This document shows positions 5,589 to 7,423 of a stretch of 7,423 nt of DNA, piece by piece. The DNA comes from Omnitrophica bacterium RBG_13_46_9 (GTDB lineage: Bacteria > Omnitrophota > Gorgyraeia > JABMRN01 > RBG-13-46-9). The position numbers were made by a program, and so were the translations under genes. The stretch spans positions 3,559-10,981 of the forward strand of contig MHFD01000059.1 in assembly GCA_001804045.1 (NCBI GenBank), read 5' to 3'. A model generated the notes under the pieces. That model saw only the letters and a program-made list of their open reading frames with translations, had not been told where the DNA came from and made no database searches. Within the stretch, counting starts at the first letter, position 1, and each line of letters begins with the position of its first letter.

Positions 5589-6407
5589 TTATGAAAGCGT
5601 CAAATCCCCCTCAAAGACAATATGCGCCTTTCCCTCCAAATAAACATCGTAGAAATTGTTGCGGTCCTTTTTAAAATAGACCTTCAGGACCTCGTCGCTC
5701 TTCGTAATAACATTGACGGGCTGTTCGGTCGCCGCTATTAAATGCGAAATAAGCGCGGAAGCGACCACGCCCGTACCGCATGCAAGCGTTTCATCCTCAA
5801 CCCCTCTCTCGTAGGTCCTGGCCGAAATGGTCGATTTATCTATGCCCTCTACGAAATCCACGTTTGTCCCATCCGGGGCAAACAGCGTATGATACCGGAT
5901 CTTCGAACCCATTTCTTTGACAGGATATTTCTGTATATCAGTGACAAAGTGCACGACGTGCGGAACGCCGGTATTTACTTTGTGGACATTCATAAATGTC
6001 CTGCCAACCCCGATATTTTGGCCCAGCTTGATATCTTTGGGCTGCACCATTTTTATCCTCACGTACCCCTCTTCCACTTTCGCCTCTAATACGCCGGCGC
6101 CGGTTTCGATCTTCATGGAAGACCCGCACCATCCTTTGGCATAAGAATATAAGGCAGAACAACGTATTCCGTTTCCGCACATAGATACCTCTGAACCGTC
6201 CGGATTAAATATCCGCATCCTGAAATCCGCTGTTCCGGAATCCTCCAGGACCAGAAGACCGTCCGCACCTACGGAAAACCTTCTTTTGCAGGAGACCTTT
6301 GCAAACTCCTCGAAATCCGCTATTCTTTCCGCGAGCTTATTTTCTCTATTATCTACGATTATGAAATCGTTTCCGCTTGCGACGGCCTTTGAAAAGCTTA
6401 TCATCAT
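5589..6407 (-). CDS. dapF: Diaminopimelate epimerase
   Basis: Cofactor-independent epimerase that converts LL- to meso-diaminopimelate, needed for lysine and for peptidoglycan. The 272-residue product matches the family length. The two-cysteine acid-base pair is visible: C77 in MCGNGIRC (76-83) and C210 in ACGTG (209-213). Substrate-binding residues N13 (SGNDF), N79, N182 (DGTNVDF) and the ER pair at 200-201 (YERGVEDET) are also present, as is GADGLL near 48. The first ATG (6405-6407) overlaps the lysA stop as ATGA; a second ATG follows at once (6402-6404), so the N-terminal Met may be either. AGGGG lies 13 nt upstream of the first ATG, rather far, so coupling to lysA translation is likely. 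Both halves of the pseudo-symmetric fold are complete. Confidence 0.96.
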   Translation of the reverse strand: MMISFSKAVASGNDFIIVDNRENKLAERIADFEEFAKVSCKRRFSVGADGLLVLEDSGTADFRMRIFNPDGSEVSMCGNGIRCSALYSYAKGWCGSSMKIETGAGVLEAKVEEGYVRIKMVQPKDIKLGQNIGVGRTFMNVHKVNTGVPHVVHFVTDIQKYPVKEMGSKIRYHTLFAPDGTNVDFVEGIDKSTISARTYERGVEDETLACGTGVVASALISHLIAATEQPVNVITKSDEVLKVYFKKDRNNFYDVYLEGKAHIVFEGDLTLS

Positions 6408-7423
6408 TTTCTTATCAATTCCCCTCTCACCAGGTCCTTGTAGACCTCTCTTTTCTTAACAACAAAAAACCTGTTCCCCTCAACCATTACCTCTGCCGCG
6501 CGGGGGCGCGAATTATAGTTACTCGACATCGCGTAGCCATATGCTCCCGCGCCCATTATGGCAAGGAGGTCCCCTCGATTCATCTGCGGAAGAAGCCTGT
6601 CTTTAGCTAGAAAATCACCGCTTTCGCATATGGGGCCCACAACATCGCACCTGTCCTTTAAGGGTTTACCCTGGGATTTCAAAATAGGGACCACCGTATG
6701 GTAGGCCTCATAAAGGCTTGGCCTTATAAGGTCATTCATGCCGCTATCCACTATAATAAATCTTTTTCCGCCTGCTTTCTTTCTATATAATACCTTTGTT
6801 ACCATTATCCCGCTATTGCCGGAGATAAACCTGCCGGGTTCGATAATAAGGCTCAGTTTCGATTTTCTGACCAAAGGTATGATCTTCTGCGCGAAGCGGG
6901 ACGCTGTCTGGGCTTTCTCAAAAGAATAGACGATTCCTAACCCGCCCCCGATATTAAGATACTCCACAACTATCTTATTGTCGTCTAAAAACCTTAAAAC
7001 CTTTTTTATCGCTTTCTGAAAAGGCACGGCGCTCAGTATCTGAGAACCAAGGTGTATGTGAACTCCTTTTATGTCCACATTCCTGTATTTCCAGCTCAGG
7101 CGCAAAATATTTTTTGCTGTCTCAAAATCAATTCCGAATTTTGTCTGGGCCTTGCCGGTTGTTATATAGTCATGGGTCGAAATAGCTACATCAGGATTTA
7201 TCCTGATAGCGGCATTTACTTTTTTACCCTCCGCCTTGGCGCATCTGTTTATCATCTCAAGCTCCTCCTGAGATTCCATGTTGAAAAACAGCACGCCGTA
7301 GCGTATGGCGTCCACGATCTCGTCTCTTTTCTTTCCGACGCCGGCATATACGATCTTATCCGGGGAAGCCTTGACCAACTTTGCCCGATAGAGCTCTCCC
7401 CCGGAAACGATATCAAGGCCCGC
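6404..7423 (-). CDS. lysA: Diaminopimelate decarboxylase, 5' end beyond window
   Basis: PLP-dependent fold-type III decarboxylase that converts meso-diaminopimelate to L-lysine, the last step. The frame is open from the right edge (AGLDIVSGGELYRAK) to the TGA at 6404-6406, giving 339 residues; a TTG at 7378 lies inside the gene and is not its start. About 75 N-terminal residues, including the PLP-binding lysine, are outside the window (estimate from family length). In fragment numbering: HIHLGSQ (122-128), the glycine-rich phosphate-binding GGGLGI (159-164), EPGR (195-198), the active-site CESGD (266-270), and GAYGYAMSSNYN (293-304). The CESGD motif separates it from arginine/ornithine decarboxylase relatives and fits diaminopimelate decarboxylase. 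It overlaps dapF by 4 nt. Any lysine riboswitch or operon promoter would lie beyond the right edge. Confidence 0.97.
   Translation of the reverse strand, partial: AGLDIVSGGELYRAKLVKASPDKIVYAGVGKKRDEIVDAIRYGVLFFNMESQEELEMINRCAKAEGKKVNAAIRINPDVAISTHDYITTGKAQTKFGIDFETAKNILRLSWKYRNVDIKGVHIHLGSQILSAVPFQKAIKKVLRFLDDNKIVVEYLNIGGGLGIVYSFEKAQTASRFAQKIIPLVRKSKLSLIIEPGRFISGNSGIMVTKVLYRKKAGGKRFIIVDSGMNDLIRPSLYEAYHTVVPILKSQGKPLKDRCDVVGPICESGDFLAKDRLLPQMNRGDLLAIMGAGAYGYAMSSNYNSRPRAAEVMVEGNRFFVVKKREVYKDLVRGELIRK

Noticed and set aside
5116..5643. 175-codon open frame on the plus strand across dapA
   Set aside because: It is antisense to dapA, which has full catalytic motifs; the translation has no recognisable domain, so it is a shadow frame.
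5938..6180. 80-codon minus-strand frame inside dapF
   Set aside because: It is an alternative frame inside an intact dapF; the Arg-rich translation is typical of a shifted reading.
7376..7378. TTG at 7378 as the start of lysA
   Set aside because: The frame continues upstream to the window edge with conserved LysA sequence (GLDIVSGGEL), so the gene is cut by the window, not started here.

Overview
The window is part of a bacterial chromosome in which every supported gene lies on the minus strand, so transcription runs from the right edge to the left. In transcription order the genes are lysA (5' end outside the window), dapF, dapA, dapB, a diguanylate cyclase with a V4R-type sensor domain, dapL, folK and panC (3' end outside the window). 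The first six are closely packed: lysA and dapF overlap by ATGA, dapF and dapA are 20 nt apart, and dapB and the GGDEF gene are 38 nt apart. Two wider spacers (125 nt before dapB, 96 nt before dapL) hold short inverted repeats. folK and panC again overlap by ATGA, and a repeat-rich non-coding stretch of about 180 nt separates them from dapL.

Functionally, dapA, dapB, dapL, dapF and lysA encode every step from aspartate semialdehyde and pyruvate to L-lysine by the diaminopimelate aminotransferase route. DapA makes the dihydrodipicolinate precursor, DapB reduces it to tetrahydrodipicolinate, DapL converts that directly to LL-diaminopimelate, DapF epimerises it to meso-diaminopimelate (also a peptidoglycan building block), and LysA decarboxylates it to lysine. 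No dapD, dapC/argD or dapE is present or needed. folK and panC belong to folate and pantothenate synthesis. The unexpected member is a c-di-GMP synthase with an intact GGDEF active site and an intact RxxD inhibitory site, placed between dapB and dapL.

The organism is a bacterium that makes diaminopimelate through DapL, a patchily distributed enzyme found in several deep or poorly cultivated lineages. The AT-rich 'CTAAA/CAAAAT' palindrome and the tandem GGCGGA/GGTGGA hairpins upstream of folK resemble intergenic repeats I associate with uncultured groups such as Omnitrophota. That assignment is an inference of low to moderate confidence. I see no RNA genes, IS elements or CRISPR arrays.
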